A stretch of 6,696 bases of DNA from an uncultured Lachnospiraceae bacterium (GTDB lineage Bacteria > Bacillota_A > Clostridia > Lachnospirales > Lachnospiraceae): contig CAMOGO010000063.1 of the NCBI GenBank assembly GCA_946614075.1, forward strand, positions 1-6,696, given 5' to 3'. Position numbers and translations under genes: made by a program. The notes under the pieces were generated by a model. It saw only the letters and a list, made by a program, of their open reading frames with translations. It made no database searches and was not told the DNA's origin. Below are positions 6,662 through 6,696 of the stretch, in pieces (the first letter of the stretch is position 1; each line of letters starts with the position of its first letter).

Positions 6662-6696
6662 GAGAGGTTAACGGGAGCGGTCAGATCCCCGTCATG
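6658..6696 (+). CDS. Start of an unidentified downstream gene (3'-partial)
   Basis: Thirteen codons (MREVNGSGQIPVM) are visible before the window ends. The ATG overlaps the comEC stop as ATGA, and an AGGAGG lies 10 bases upstream, so a translationally coupled operon member is likely. Too little protein is present to recognise a family. In many Firmicutes comEC is followed by holA (DNA polymerase III delta subunit), but these residues do not show the usual HolA beginning, so I do not assign it. A second in-frame ATG at 6694 is a possible alternative start. Confidence 0.6.
   Translation, partial: MREVNGSGQIPVM

Overview
The window looks like a piece of chromosome from a Gram-positive Firmicute. 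A Clostridia member, possibly Lachnospiraceae, is my best guess. The reasons are the Firmicutes-type ComEA and ComEC proteins, AGGAGG-type ribosome binding sites, several TTG starts, and a GerMN-domain lipoprotein. Base composition is moderately G+C-rich throughout, with no visible compositional break. There are no RNA genes, insertion sequences, phage genes or CRISPR repeats. The family-level placement is inference from gene content, not a database result.

All genes lie on the + strand and are closely packed, which suggests one transcription unit. The order is: (1) the 3' part of comEA, entering from the left edge (to 650); (2) an OmpR/PhoB-type response regulator (724-1416); (3) a sensor histidine kinase with an extracytoplasmic domain and HAMP (1434-2870); (4) a lipoprotein with two GerMN-type domains and a long acidic tail (2922-4184); (5) full-length comEC (4235-6661); (6) the first codons of another gene, overlapping comEC by ATGA and leaving at the right edge (6658 onward). 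The gaps are 73, 17, 51 and 50 bases, then a 4-base overlap. No stretch over 300 bases lacks a gene.

Two themes are interleaved. ComEA (double-stranded DNA receptor) and ComEC (inner-membrane DNA channel with a metallo-beta-lactamase-like domain) are core parts of the transformation uptake machine. In Bacillus subtilis they are neighbours separated only by comEB. Here a two-component system and a lipoprotein lie between them. The unit response regulator, histidine kinase, GerMN lipoprotein resembles the actinobacterial mtrA-mtrB-lpqB cassette, where the lipoprotein modulates the kinase. My hypothesis is that this is an envelope-sensing cassette with a lipoprotein accessory, co-transcribed with DNA-uptake genes. 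The gene identities are well supported; the functional link is inferred from order alone.

At finer scale, the kinase and comEC begin with TTG. The lipoprotein has no well-placed Shine-Dalgarno of its own, but is preceded by a possible 15-codon leader ORF whose stop overlaps its ATG. These features may set the relative protein levels within the operon.
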